Origin: Flavobacteriales bacterium
Lineage (GTDB): Bacteria > Bacteroidota > Bacteroidia > Flavobacteriales_D > Crocinitomicaceae
Length of the DNA stretch: 50,495 nucleotides
Direction of reading: 5' to 3'
Assembly: GCA_009885545.1 (NCBI GenBank)
Contig: VFKM01000128.1
Coordinates: forward strand, 1 to 50,495
Shown here: piece after piece, positions 7,495-15,848 of the stretch
How positions within the stretch are numbered: the first letter of the stretch is position 1
How the letters are laid out: each line of letters opens with the position of its first letter
Position numbers and translations under genes: made by a program
Notes under the pieces: generated by a model
What the model was told of the DNA's origin: nothing
The model's database searches: none
What the model saw: the letters and a program-made list of their open reading frames with translations, nothing else

Positions 7495-9589
7495 TCCCCT
7501 CCAGATGTAAAATAAATGAATATTCTTTAGCAGTTTCTAAACGTTCTTGAGTTCTGCCAGAACCACCACCGTGTCCAGCATCCATATTACAATCAAATAT
7601 CAACGGATTAGCATTTGTTTTTAATTCACGCATTTTTGCTACCCATTTCATAGGTTCCCAATATTGGACTTGTGAATCATGATAACCTGTCGTAACTAAC
7701 ATTGATGGATAATCCATTGACTTAACATTATCATAAGGAGAGTAATTAAGCATGTAATAATAATACTCTTCCTCATTTGGATTTCCCCACTCTTCATATT
7801 CCCCAACCGTTAATGGAATTGTTTCGTCAAGCATTGTTGTTACTACATCGACAAATGGAACTTGAGCAATAACCCCTTTCCATAAATAAGGTGCCATATT
7901 TACAACAGCCCCCATTAATAACCCACCAGCACTTCCTCCTTGAGCATAAATTTTGTTTTGATCACAATATCCTTTCATTCCAAGATATTCTGCAGCATTT
8001 ATGAAATCAGTAAACGTATTTTTCTTTTTCAAAAACTTACCATTCGTATACCAATCTTCGCCCATATATTTGCCCCCTCTAATGTGAGCTACAGCATAAA
8101 CAAATCCTCGGTCTAAAAGACTTAATCTAGTTGCGTTAAATACATCTGGAAGCGTGTAGCCATAAGAACCATAACCATACAATAAGCAAGGAGCTTTTGA
8201 TAAATCCGTTCCTTTTTTATAGACCAATGAAACTGGTATTTTTGATCCGTCGTTAGCTGTTGCCCAAATTCGTTGAGATTCGTAGTTGTCAGGTGTAAAG
8301 GTCTTGTCTAATAATTCTTTTCTAAACCAGATTTCTTGAGAATTATTACTTAAGTCATAATTATAGATCGTTGAAGGTGTGGTCATTGAATTGTAAGTGT
8401 ACAATAATTTCGTTGCTTCAAAATCATCATTGAAACTAAGTCCAGTGTAATATGTTTCCTCTCTAAAGGAGATGTCTTTTGATGTATTGGATTTCAAGTT
8501 AAGAATATTGATTTTTCTTAATCCATTGACTCTTATTTCTGATATTATATAATCTTTTAAACCTAAAAAACTCTCGATTAATACATCGTCAGAATGAGCA
8601 ATAATCACTTTGCATTCTTCAGTCGATTTAGGAATAGATTCACAAAAGAGCAATTGATTGTTAACTGCATTTTTATTCGAAAGCACATAAAATCCATTGA
8701 TATGATCACTAACTTCGTAAATATGCCCTTTCTCACGAGTTAGAAAAACAATAGCTTCTGAAGCTGGTTTATCAGCATTGATAAGTCTCATCTCAGAGGT
8801 TGTCGAACTATGACAATAGATAAAGATGAATTTATCTGTTATTGATTTAGCAATTGAAACGCCAAATTTCTCATCATTTTCTTGATAAACAAGTTCATCA
8901 TTTTTTGAATCTGTTCCAAGAACATGCCTAAACACTTGAAATTCTCTAAGCGTTTGAGCATCTTTTTTTACATAAAAAATAGTTTTATTATCATTTGCCC
9001 ACACAATTGAACCATCCGTGTCTTTAATTTGATTCTTTAAAAATTTGTTATTTGCATTTTGTCTAATGGTAATAGTATATTTTCTTCGCCCTATGAAATC
9101 TTCACTAATAGCAAGTAATTCATTATTTGGAGACGGAGCCCAAGATGCCAATTCATAAAAGGATTTTCCTTTAGCCCGGCTGTTTTCGTCAAGAAATAGT
9201 TTATTTTTATCTGCGGACAATTGATATATCAATTCATAATCTTTACCCTCTTCATTACGAATTTGATATGTTTTGTTATTCATTTTGAAAGGAGAAGTCG
9301 ATTCATTAGGATCAATTCTCTTATTAAACTCATTTAATAAGTTTTGCTGAAGTACTTGAAGTGAATTGAAATAATTTTTAGCGTATTGATTTTCCAAAGC
9401 CAAATGATCTAAAACTGGTTTAGAATCCCTTTCATTCATCCAGAAATAATCATCAATTCTAACGTGATTGTGTAATTCCAGTGTTTTTGGTGTCTTTGTT
9501 GCGACAGGTTGATCTGACATAGTATTTGTTGTTGACTGAGAAAAAGTGATAAATGGAGTCGATAAAATGAGAATTAATGATTTTCGCAT
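7484..9589 (-). CDS. S9 family prolyl oligopeptidase (oligopeptidase B type)
   Basis: A 701-residue serine peptidase. The N-terminal propeller (residues about 60-420) includes YFWMNERDSKPVLDHL. The C-terminal alpha/beta hydrolase domain has the nucleophile S553 in GGSAGG, D638 in GYHDSQVQYW and H673 in DAGHGG. PtrB-type enzymes trim peptides after basic residues, while other S9A enzymes cut after proline; the exact specificity cannot be read here. A signal peptide (MRKSLILILSTPFITFSQ) predicts export to the periplasm, as usual for Bacteroidota. It heads a minus-strand pair with the DUF4421 gene. Confidence 0.9.
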   Translation of the reverse strand: MRKSLILILSTPFITFSQSTTNTMSDQPVATKTPKTLELHNHVRIDDYFWMNERDSKPVLDHLALENQYAKNYFNSLQVLQQNLLNEFNKRIDPNESTSPFKMNNKTYQIRNEEGKDYELIYQLSADKNKLFLDENSRAKGKSFYELASWAPSPNNELLAISEDFIGRRKYTITIRQNANNKFLKNQIKDTDGSIVWANDNKTIFYVKKDAQTLREFQVFRHVLGTDSKNDELVYQENDEKFGVSIAKSITDKFIFIYCHSSTTSEMRLINADKPASEAIVFLTREKGHIYEVSDHINGFYVLSNKNAVNNQLLFCESIPKSTEECKVIIAHSDDVLIESFLGLKDYIISEIRVNGLRKINILNLKSNTSKDISFREETYYTGLSFNDDFEATKLLYTYNSMTTPSTIYNYDLSNNSQEIWFRKELLDKTFTPDNYESQRIWATANDGSKIPVSLVYKKGTDLSKAPCLLYGYGSYGYTLPDVFNATRLSLLDRGFVYAVAHIRGGKYMGEDWYTNGKFLKKKNTFTDFINAAEYLGMKGYCDQNKIYAQGGSAGGLLMGAVVNMAPYLWKGVIAQVPFVDVVTTMLDETIPLTVGEYEEWGNPNEEEYYYYMLNYSPYDNVKSMDYPSMLVTTGYHDSQVQYWEPMKWVAKMRELKTNANPLIFDCNMDAGHGGGSGRTQERLETAKEYSFILHLEGIEK

Positions 9590-9666
9590 AGTCTTATAGT
9601 TTAGAATGTAAAATTAAAAGAATAAAGAATGACATACCCAACTATTAAAGATTCTTTTTCTTTCAT

Positions 9667-9674
9667 TAAATTTG
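9667..9674 (+). promoter_or_regulatory. Candidate -7 box of the methyltransferase-MbnP-MbnH operon
   Basis: TAAATTTG matches TAnnTTTG exactly, with only 6 bases between it and the ATG at 9681. If it is used, transcription starts at or next to the start codon. No TTG lies 17-23 bases upstream. Confidence 0.5.
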
Positions 9675-9680
9675 TATTCT

Positions 9681-10457
9681 ATGAAAAAGCTTTATAAATT
9701 TTTATTGAACAGTTTGCCTCGTCCATTATTGATTCGTTTAAGTTATCCATTTAAACTTATTGCACCATTACTATACAAAGGAAATAATGTAAAATGTCCT
9801 GTTTGTGAAAAATCTTTTTCGAAGTTTTTATCATATGGTTCTGATATTGCGCATAGAGAAAATGTCCTGTGTCCATATGATTTAACGCTTGAACGCCATC
9901 GTTTAATGTGGCTGTATTTAAAAGAATCTTCAGATTTCTTTACAGCAGAAAAGTTAAATGTCCTGCACATAGCACCAGAACAATGTTTTCATAAACGTTT
10001 TAAAGCACAAGCTAATTTGAATTATTTAACTGGTGATTTAGTTTCTCCAATAGCTGATATGCATTTCGATTTACATGATATTCCTTTGGGAAATGATAGG
10101 TTTGATGTTGTTTTTTGCAATCATGTGATGGAGCATGTTGATGACGCTTTACAATGCATGAAAGAATTACACCGCGTTATAAAGCCTGGCGGATGGGCAA
10201 TAATGCAGGTGCCTCAAGATTTTTCAAGAGAAGAAACCTTTGAGGATAAGAGTATCGTTACTCCTGAAGATAGAGAAAAACATTACTGGCAAAAAGACCA
10301 TGTACGTTTATTTGGATTGGATTACCCAAAATGGTTAGAAAAGGCTGGTTTTACTGTGACTGAGTTTAGAAAGGAATCCAAGTATGATGAGAAACTAATT
10401 TCTCTTTATCGTCTTCAGAAAGAAGAAGTTTTGTACATTGCACATAAAAACATATAA
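9681..10457 (+). CDS. Class I SAM-dependent methyltransferase with N-terminal cysteine knuckle
   Basis: A 258-residue protein. The methyltransferase core runs from about residue 95: LHIAPEQCF as motif I-like strand, FDVVFCNHVMEHV as motif IV region, and RVIKPGGWAIMQVPQ as motif VI. N-terminal to it is a small metal-binding-like segment, C39-P-V-C42, then C64-P-Y-D67-LTLERHR. In relatives the second pair is usually CxxC, so D67 replaces the fourth cysteine. The start is ATG 9681 (MKKLYKF), not the upstream TTG inside the promoter box. The stop is 2 bases before the MbnP-like gene, so it is co-transcribed with the copper-protein pair; its substrate is unknown. Confidence 0.8.
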   Translation: MKKLYKFLLNSLPRPLLIRLSYPFKLIAPLLYKGNNVKCPVCEKSFSKFLSYGSDIAHRENVLCPYDLTLERHRLMWLYLKESSDFFTAEKLNVLHIAPEQCFHKRFKAQANLNYLTGDLVSPIADMHFDLHDIPLGNDRFDVVFCNHVMEHVDDALQCMKELHRVIKPGGWAIMQVPQDFSREETFEDKSIVTPEDREKHYWQKDHVRLFGLDYPKWLEKAGFTVTEFRKESKYDEKLISLYRLQKEEVLYIAHKNI

Positions 10458-10459
10458 GT

Positions 10460-11446
10460 ATGAATAATATATTTCTCACCCTAATTATTACATTTTCATC
10501 AGCTCTTACGTGGGCTCAGCAAAATGTGTTCATTACATTTTCTCCAAAAGTCGCAAATGCAGATTTAGTTATGGGGACAAATGTGTCAAATCTTGATGGT
10601 GTTGATTTTAATTTAGAATATTTTGATTATTACATTTCAGGAGTACATATTATTCATGATGGAGGACAAGATTTGGACTTATCAGAGAATATCTATTTAA
10701 TTGAACCAAATAATAATGTGATGTATTTGGGTTTTTGGAATATTACAAATATTGAACAAATAAATTTTGCTGTTGGTGTTCCACCAAATTTAAACACCCA
10801 AAATGGTGCAGATGCGATTGATATTTCAGTTTACCCACATGGACATCCGTTGAGCTTTCAAGAACCTTCTATGTATTGGGGGTGGACTTCAGGTTATGCA
10901 CATGTTATAATTGGTGGACTTGCGGATTCAGATGGTGATAATAATCCTGATGCCCTTTTTCAGATTCATAATCTTGATAATTCTAATTATTTGCCTTTCG
11001 AACTTCCTGTTGTTCAAACACAATCGAATCCTTCTCAAATTGACGTTTATGTGAATTGCAATGTTGATGTATGGATAAAAAACATTGCAATTGAGACAAT
11101 TGGAGTTCAACATGGTTCAAATGCTGAAAACGTTTTAATGATGCAAAACATTCTAACAGACCCAGTATTTAATCAATCTGCAAGCGCATCACTTTCGAAT
11201 GCATCAAAAGAAATTGGAACATTGACTTTTTTAAGTGAAAATTCAACTTTATCTATTACCTGGAAAAACATTAAAGGAGTTGACTCTTATGAATTGACTG
11301 ATGTTTCTGGTAAAAAAGTAAGAACTGGAGCTATACTCGACGAAACTGGAAAAGTGGACTTTAACAATTTATCAAATGGAATCTATCAATTTAAGATTTT
11401 TGACAAAAACTCAAATTCACTAAACACGATAAAGGTTGCAATTTAA
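10460..11446 (+). CDS. MbnP-like copper-binding protein candidate with T9SS type A sorting tail
   Basis: A 328-residue exported protein with a signal peptide (MNNIFLTLIITFSSALTWAQ). The middle matches the MbnP domain pattern: YFDYYISGVHII, then VYPHGHP and the tryptophan-rich PSMYWGWTSGYAHVIIGG, then LFQIHNLDN. In characterised MbnP a tryptophan is oxidised to kynurenine by the di-heme partner MbnH, creating a copper site; W residues in YWGW are candidates. The last 70 residues (YELTDVSGKKVR, LSNGIYQFKIF) are a T9SS sorting domain, so the protein should reach the cell surface. The stop overlaps the start of the MbnH-like gene (TAATG), indicating coupling. No methanobactin genes are present. 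Confidence 0.72.
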   Translation: MNNIFLTLIITFSSALTWAQQNVFITFSPKVANADLVMGTNVSNLDGVDFNLEYFDYYISGVHIIHDGGQDLDLSENIYLIEPNNNVMYLGFWNITNIEQINFAVGVPPNLNTQNGADAIDISVYPHGHPLSFQEPSMYWGWTSGYAHVIIGGLADSDGDNNPDALFQIHNLDNSNYLPFELPVVQTQSNPSQIDVYVNCNVDVWIKNIAIETIGVQHGSNAENVLMMQNILTDPVFNQSASASLSNASKEIGTLTFLSENSTLSITWKNIKGVDSYELTDVSGKKVRTGAILDETGKVDFNNLSNGIYQFKIFDKNSNSLNTIKVAI

Positions 11447-12441
11447 TGAGGATGCAATATCCATTTTCAATTATTCTTTTAATTGGGACAATTTGTTTGT
11501 CCCTTTTTTTATTTCAGTGTAAAGCGACAAACCAAATTATAACACCAATGGGGGAGGCGTTAATACCTTCTGAAAACCCTACAACCCAAGATAAAATTGA
11601 ATTGGGAAGGAAATTATTTTTTGACAAACGACTTTCGTCTGATGAAACGATTTCTTGTAGTTCCTGTCACTTACCAGAATTTGCCTTTACTGATCGAAAA
11701 AAATTAAGCGATGGAGTTGAGGGACGTAAAACGCAAAGGAATTCCCCATCTATATTGAATGCTGGATATTTACCAACGGTAATGTTTGATGCACATCTTA
11801 AAACACTAGAATTACAAGTAATAGTGCCAATTCAAGAACATGTTGAAATGGATATGAATATGGTCAACTTAATAAGAAGACTTAAAAATATAGATGATTA
11901 TAATGAATCAGCCAAGCGAATTTACAATCGAGAATTCGACGCCTATGTATTAACTAGAAGTATATCTGCTTTTGAGAGATCTTTAATATCACAAAACTCT
12001 CGTTATGATCAATATAGTGCAGGGAATAAAAAAGCGTTATCAAAAGATGAAATTCAAGGATGGAAATTATTTTCAGAAGTATTACATTGCATTAAATGTC
12101 ACCCAGCACCTAGCTTTACAAACTATTTACCTGAAAACAATGGATTGTATCTTGATTACGGTTCAGATTTGGGCCGTTTTAGAATATTCAATGATTCAAA
12201 TGATATTGGAAAATTCAAAGTGCCTTCACTGAGAAATATAGCATTAACGTTTCCATACATGCATGATGGCAGTTTAGAAAGTTTAGATGCTGTTTTAGAA
12301 CATTATCAATCTGGAGGGAAGGCACATCCCAATAAAAACAAGATTATTCAGCCGTTTCAATTAACTGATTTACAAACGATGCAATTAAAAAAATTCCTTT
12401 TTTCATTGACAGACACAAGCTATATGTCTGAATTTCGTTGA
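11446..12441 (+). CDS. Di-heme cytochrome-c peroxidase/MauG family lipoprotein, probable MbnH
   Basis: A 331-residue protein with a hydrophobic leader ending at a lipidation cysteine, C25 (LFLFQC). Heme-binding motifs are C71-S-S-C74-H75 and C215-I-K-C218-H219. A late PYMHDGSLESLDAVLEHY segment (M272) is typical of the bacterial cytochrome c peroxidase, MauG and MbnH group. Adjacency to, and a one-base overlap with, the MbnP-like gene favours MbnH, which oxidises a tryptophan on MbnP, over a peroxide-detoxifying peroxidase. It acts in the periplasm or on a membrane surface. A plain cytochrome c peroxidase remains possible. Confidence 0.82.
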   Translation: MRMQYPFSIILLIGTICLSLFLFQCKATNQIITPMGEALIPSENPTTQDKIELGRKLFFDKRLSSDETISCSSCHLPEFAFTDRKKLSDGVEGRKTQRNSPSILNAGYLPTVMFDAHLKTLELQVIVPIQEHVEMDMNMVNLIRRLKNIDDYNESAKRIYNREFDAYVLTRSISAFERSLISQNSRYDQYSAGNKKALSKDEIQGWKLFSEVLHCIKCHPAPSFTNYLPENNGLYLDYGSDLGRFRIFNDSNDIGKFKVPSLRNIALTFPYMHDGSLESLDAVLEHYQSGGKAHPNKNKIIQPFQLTDLQTMQLKKFLFSLTDTSYMSEFR

Positions 12442-12638
12442 CTTTCAAGTAGTATTGATATCAATTCTACTTCCAATAAATAGTTTTTGTTTTTATAAAA
12501 TTTCAATTTTTTATGTGCATGCATATAATAATTGGAAAGATTATTGCGTTAACGGTGTAACGAATTAAAAGGAATTCGTTTTACTCCACGTGAAGTCTGC
12601 AAGCTTCACAAACCAAACTAGAAATAAAACCAAGAATT
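12442..12638. other. Gene-free stretch with two hairpins upstream of the sigma factor gene
   Basis: A perfect 8-bp inverted repeat AACGAATT/AATTCGTT (12559-12580, loop AAAAGG) is followed by TT then A. It may be a weak terminator of the MbnH operon. A 6-bp repeat GTGAAG/CTTCAC (12590-12609) lies 29 bases before the sigma-factor ATG. No exact TAnnTTTG box was seen. Confidence 0.4.
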
Positions 12639-13211
12639 ATGACAGTGAACCCATTGTATCATCACACCAACCAAAGACTGGAAGAGGAGTTGAGTTGGAT
12701 AATGCGTGCGCAAAAAGACCCTGAGAGTTTCAGCCCTTTGTATAAGAAATATCACGAACAAATATTTCGATACATCTACCAAAGGATGGACGATGAAGAA
12801 TTAGCATTCGATATCACTTCTCAGGTTTTTATGAAAGCGTTGAATAATATTAATAAATACGAGTATCGAGGCGTACCGTTTTCATCTTGGTTGTATCGTA
12901 TTGCGAAAAGCGAATTATATCAAGCTTTTAGAGATAGAAAAGCGGAGAGGACTGTAAACATTGAAAGTTTTCATTTATATGAGATTATTGAAGAGATCGA
13001 TGATGATTATACTGAAGAAAAGAAAAAGAGATTATTTGATGCGCTAGCAAAAATGAAGGAAAAGGATATGCAATTAATTGAAATGAGATTTTTTGAAAAA
13101 CGATCATTCAAAGAAATAGGAGAAATATTAGAAATAACAGAAAACAATGCAAAAGTAAAAGCTTTTCGAGCAATCGAAAAACTGAAACATATAATTAACC
13201 CCAAACAATAA
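12639..13211 (+). CDS. ECF-type RNA polymerase sigma factor
   Basis: A 190-residue sigma-70 family protein. Region 2 is at about residues 30-95 (YKKYHEQIFRYIYQRM, then AFDITSQVFMKAL and PFSSWLYRIAKSELYQAFR). Region 4 is at about 130-185 (IEMRFFEKRSFKEIGEILEI, then AKVKAFRAIEKLK). This architecture, without regions 1 and 3, is the extracytoplasmic-function group that redirects RNA polymerase to a small stress regulon. No classical anti-sigma domain is nearby, but the next gene, 3 bases downstream, encodes a small one-helix membrane protein that could serve. Its own promoter is not recognisable as housekeeping, consistent with autoregulation. Confidence 0.9.
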   Translation: MTVNPLYHHTNQRLEEELSWIMRAQKDPESFSPLYKKYHEQIFRYIYQRMDDEELAFDITSQVFMKALNNINKYEYRGVPFSSWLYRIAKSELYQAFRDRKAERTVNIESFHLYEIIEEIDDDYTEEKKKRLFDALAKMKEKDMQLIEMRFFEKRSFKEIGEILEITENNAKVKAFRAIEKLKHIINPKQ

Positions 13212-13214
13212 ACT

Positions 13215-13517
13215 ATGGAAGTTAAAAAATTCATTTTGGACAGAAAAAATCTTACATCATCATACATTGAACTTAGACAAGATTTGATACCAATATTGAA
13301 ACAAGCAAAACACACAAGAATAACCGATTGGAATAGCCCTTGGTTTTACGGGGCTATCGGTTTGTCTTCGATGGCAATATCCGTATTTTTGAATAACGAG
13401 TTAACACAAAAAAATGAAGTTAATGAAGAAAAGATTACATTAATAAAGTCAGAAAAATCGTCAGTTTTGAGTGCTAATAGAAAGTCTGAAAATGATTTTT
13501 CAATTAAAAAAGTATAA
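13215..13517 (+). CDS. Small single-helix membrane protein downstream of ECF sigma factor
   Basis: A 100-residue protein of no recognised family. About 40 mostly polar residues are followed by one hydrophobic helix at about residues 43-60 (WFYGAIGLSSMAISVFL), then a charged tail. The short cytoplasmic N-terminus and single helix resemble a minimal anti-sigma factor, though no ZAS or HCC motif is present. It is almost certainly translated with the sigma factor, given the 3-base gap. The function is inferred from position only. Confidence 0.6.
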   Translation: MEVKKFILDRKNLTSSYIELRQDLIPILKQAKHTRITDWNSPWFYGAIGLSSMAISVFLNNELTQKNEVNEEKITLIKSEKSSVLSANRKSENDFSIKKV

Positions 13518-13783
13518 TATTCAATTGGTCAAATACATGATTAAATGATTGATTCAAATTGACATTAAAAGTTCAAGAATTAATGATTTAGTTTTGTCAA
13601 TAAAACCGAAAAAATCCTGCTCTTAAGTTTTGTTTTGAGCAGGATATTTTTGTTAATAAATGTATAGATAAGACTTTGAACAATTGATTATTAGTATTTA
13701 TTGTTGATTTTTTTTTTAAATCAAAAAACTATTCATAAATTCGTATCGTTATATAATGGCTTAAGTCATTTTAAAAACAAAAT
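13518..13783. other. Gene-free stretch after the sigma operon
   Basis: AT-rich DNA holding a strong terminator hairpin (13611-13652) and then about 130 bases leading to the next ATG. No exact TAnnTTTG box, ORF or RNA gene was seen in the second part. Confidence 0.4.
13611..13652 (+). terminator. Intrinsic terminator of the sigma-factor operon
   Basis: A perfect 9-bp stem ATCCTGCTC/GAGCAGGAT (13614-13622 with 13637-13645), with a 14-base loop, is followed by ATTTTTG. An A-run also precedes it, so it could work in both directions. Confidence 0.85.
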
Positions 13784-14719
13784 ATGAAAAACATTTTTAC
13801 GCTATTATTACTTTTTATTTGTTCGGTTACGTTCTCTCAACATACTAATTTTAACACCCAAAGAAACTGGTCTCTTAACAAGAAAGAAATTATGTTTGGT
13901 TTTGGTGTCACTCAATTTACTGGGGATTTAGGAGGGAAAGATCAAATTGGAACAGATTATCGATTAAAGGATATTGACTTACCTTCAACCAGTATCGGTG
14001 GAGTAATAGGTTATAGATATCGTTTCCACCCTTATTGGGCAACAACAACTACTTTTAACATTGGAAGACTAAAAGGTGATGACGCTTTAACAAATGAAGT
14101 CATTCGTGAAAGTCGAAATCTCTCTTTTAGAACGTTGTATTTAGAATTGCAACAAAGAATTGAATGTATTGTATTAGCTCATGAAAAATTCGGAGCACGA
14201 TATAAACTTCCTGGTCATAAAGGATTCAAAGATCATAATGAGCAAATATATTTATTCACTGGTGTTGGAATTAGTTATTTTAATCCAAAAGCACTTTATA
14301 ATGGCGCATGGGTAGCTTTAGATCCTCTAAATACTGAAGGGCAAGGTTTGCCTGACGGAGCAAGGGAGACATTACCAATAACAGCAACCATTCCTTTTGG
14401 AATTGGAATGAGGTTTGGAGTTGGGAGAATGTGGAGATTTGGTTTAGAGGTTTCTTATCTTAAAACTTTCTCTGACTATATTGACGATGTTCACGGTACA
14501 TATTATGACCCTGCAGCATTAGCTTCTCCTGAAGCCCAATATCTCTCAAATCCTGCAATTAACAATACGAATTGGTTTGCGCCAGGCCAAATGAGAGGTC
14601 AACCTCAAAAAGATGCTTATTACACTGCAAATATTGTGATTCAAAGAAATATTACTTATAAGGATTACGCGAAGCAACGTAGAGGATATCATTGGAGTAA
14701 AGGGCGATATAAATTCTAA
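13784..14719 (+). CDS. DUF6089-like outer-membrane beta-barrel protein
   Basis: A 311-residue protein with a signal peptide (MKNIFTLLLLFICSVTFSQ). The mature start EIMFGFGVTQFTGDLGGKD resembles the opening strand of the Bacteroidota DUF6089 group (pattern FLGGSNYFGDL). Further barrel strands include GGVIGYRYRFHPYWATTTTF and IPFGIGMRFGVGRMWRFGLE. The end is basic and tyrosine-rich (RRGYHWSKGRYKF). No function is known; probably structural in the outer membrane. It is a single gene bounded by terminators on both sides. Confidence 0.65.
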   Translation: MKNIFTLLLLFICSVTFSQHTNFNTQRNWSLNKKEIMFGFGVTQFTGDLGGKDQIGTDYRLKDIDLPSTSIGGVIGYRYRFHPYWATTTTFNIGRLKGDDALTNEVIRESRNLSFRTLYLELQQRIECIVLAHEKFGARYKLPGHKGFKDHNEQIYLFTGVGISYFNPKALYNGAWVALDPLNTEGQGLPDGARETLPITATIPFGIGMRFGVGRMWRFGLEVSYLKTFSDYIDDVHGTYYDPAALASPEAQYLSNPAINNTNWFAPGQMRGQPQKDAYYTANIVIQRNITYKDYAKQRRGYHWSKGRYKF

Positions 14720-14744
14720 TTGTTGAAAATATTTTTAATGAAAG

Positions 14745-14773
14745 AAACGAGGTGGCTATTGTCACCTCGTTTT
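14745..14773 (+). terminator. Intrinsic terminator between the barrel protein and pyrD
   Basis: A 10-bp stem AAACGAGGTG/CACCTCGTTT (14745-14754 with 14763-14772), loop GCTATTGT, runs into T residues. The loop also contains the TTG that may serve as the -33 element of pyrD. Confidence 0.85.
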
Positions 14774-14788
14774 GCATTTATACCTTTA
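14759..14788 (+). promoter_or_regulatory. Candidate pyrD promoter (TTG-N19-TACCTTTA)
   Basis: TTG at 14759-14761 and TACCTTTA at 14781-14788 are 19 bases apart, close to the Bacteroidota TTG-N17-23-TAnnTTTG arrangement with one mismatch in the last base. The box ends 13 bases before the pyrD ATG. The -33 element lies in the loop of the preceding terminator. Confidence 0.5.
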
Positions 14789-14801
14789 TCAAAAAAAAAA
14801 C

Positions 14802-15836
14802 ATGTACAAAATAATTCGATTCTTTCTATTTCTATTTGACCCAGAAAAAGTTCATTATTTCACCGCTTTTAGTATGAGGGTTTTATTAAAAATACCTGGA
14901 ATGAAATGGTGTTGGAAGCAATTGTTTTGTTTGGATGACAAGAATTTGGAAACTGAAGTGTTTGGAATTAAATTCCCAAATAAAGTTGGCTTAGCGGCAG
15001 GGTTTGATAAAAACGCATCAATGTTCAATGATTTGGCATCATGCGGATTTGGGTTTATTGAAATTGGAACAGTAACACCAAAGGGACAGCCAGGTAATGA
15101 TAAACCAAGATTGTTTAGGTTGAAGAAAGATCAAGCGATTATTAATAGAATGGGATTCAATAATGGGGGCCTAACTGAGGTTATTAATAATTTAAAGAAT
15201 CGAAGAACAAAGATTATCATTGGAGGTAATATTGGAAAGAATAAAATTACGCCAAATGAGGAAGCAATTAATGATTACCTAATAACATTTAATGAACTTT
15301 TTGAGTATGTCGATTATTTTGTGGTGAATGTTTCATCTCCGAACACACCAAATTTGAGAGAATTACAGGAAAAAGAACCTCTTAAATTTTTGCTTTCAGA
15401 ATTAATGAAAGAAAATGAGAAAAAAGTAGTGCAAAAACCCATACTTCTAAAGATTGCACCCGATTTAACAAATGAACAATTGGATGATATTATTGAGATT
15501 GTTGATGAAGTGAAAATTGCAGGTGTTATTGCGACCAATACAACAATAAGTCGTGAAAATCTCGAAGCTTCCGATGATTCTTTAAATACTATTGGAATGG
15601 GTGGTCTTTCAGGTAGGCCATTAAAAAATCGCTCAACTGAAGTAATTCGCTATTTATCTCAAAAATCGAATAAATCTTTTCCCATAATAGGAGTAGGGGG
15701 AATTCACTCTGTAGAAGATGCCTTAGAAAAATTGGATGCTGGCGCTGTATTAATTCAACTATACACTGGTTTTATATACGAAGGGCCTGGATTGGTGAAA
15801 AGAATTAATAAAGCTATTCTGAAAAGAAAATCGTAA
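14802..15836 (+). CDS. pyrD: Dihydroorotate dehydrogenase (quinone), class 2
   Basis: A 344-residue flavoenzyme oxidising dihydroorotate to orotate, the fourth step of pyrimidine synthesis, with electrons going to membrane quinone. The N-terminal hydrophobic helix ([17 protein letters not shown]) is the class 2 membrane-binding part. The FMN domain shows [20 protein letters not shown], the class 2 catalytic serine in [18 protein letters not shown] and IGVGGIHS. The ATG at 14802 (MYKIIRF) is chosen over an upstream TTG lying in the terminator. Another pyrimidine gene, pyrG, lies 19 kb away. The HMG-lyase-like gene starts 12 bases after its stop. Confidence 0.95.
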   Translation: MYKIIRFFLFLFDPEKVHYFTAFSMRVLLKIPGMKWCWKQLFCLDDKNLETEVFGIKFPNKVGLAAGFDKNASMFNDLASCGFGFIEIGTVTPKGQPGNDKPRLFRLKKDQAIINRMGFNNGGLTEVINNLKNRRTKIIIGGNIGKNKITPNEEAINDYLITFNELFEYVDYFVVNVSSPNTPNLRELQEKEPLKFLLSELMKENEKKVVQKPILLKIAPDLTNEQLDDIIEIVDEVKIAGVIATNTTISRENLEASDDSLNTIGMGGLSGRPLKNRSTEVIRYLSQKSNKSFPIIGVGGIHSVEDALEKLDAGAVLIQLYTGFIYEGPGLVKRINKAILKRKS

Positions 15837-15848
15837 TTTTAGTTAACT

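Noticed and set aside
12442-12638. Riboswitch upstream of the sigma factor
   Set aside because: Only two short simple hairpins; no conserved aptamer core is visible.
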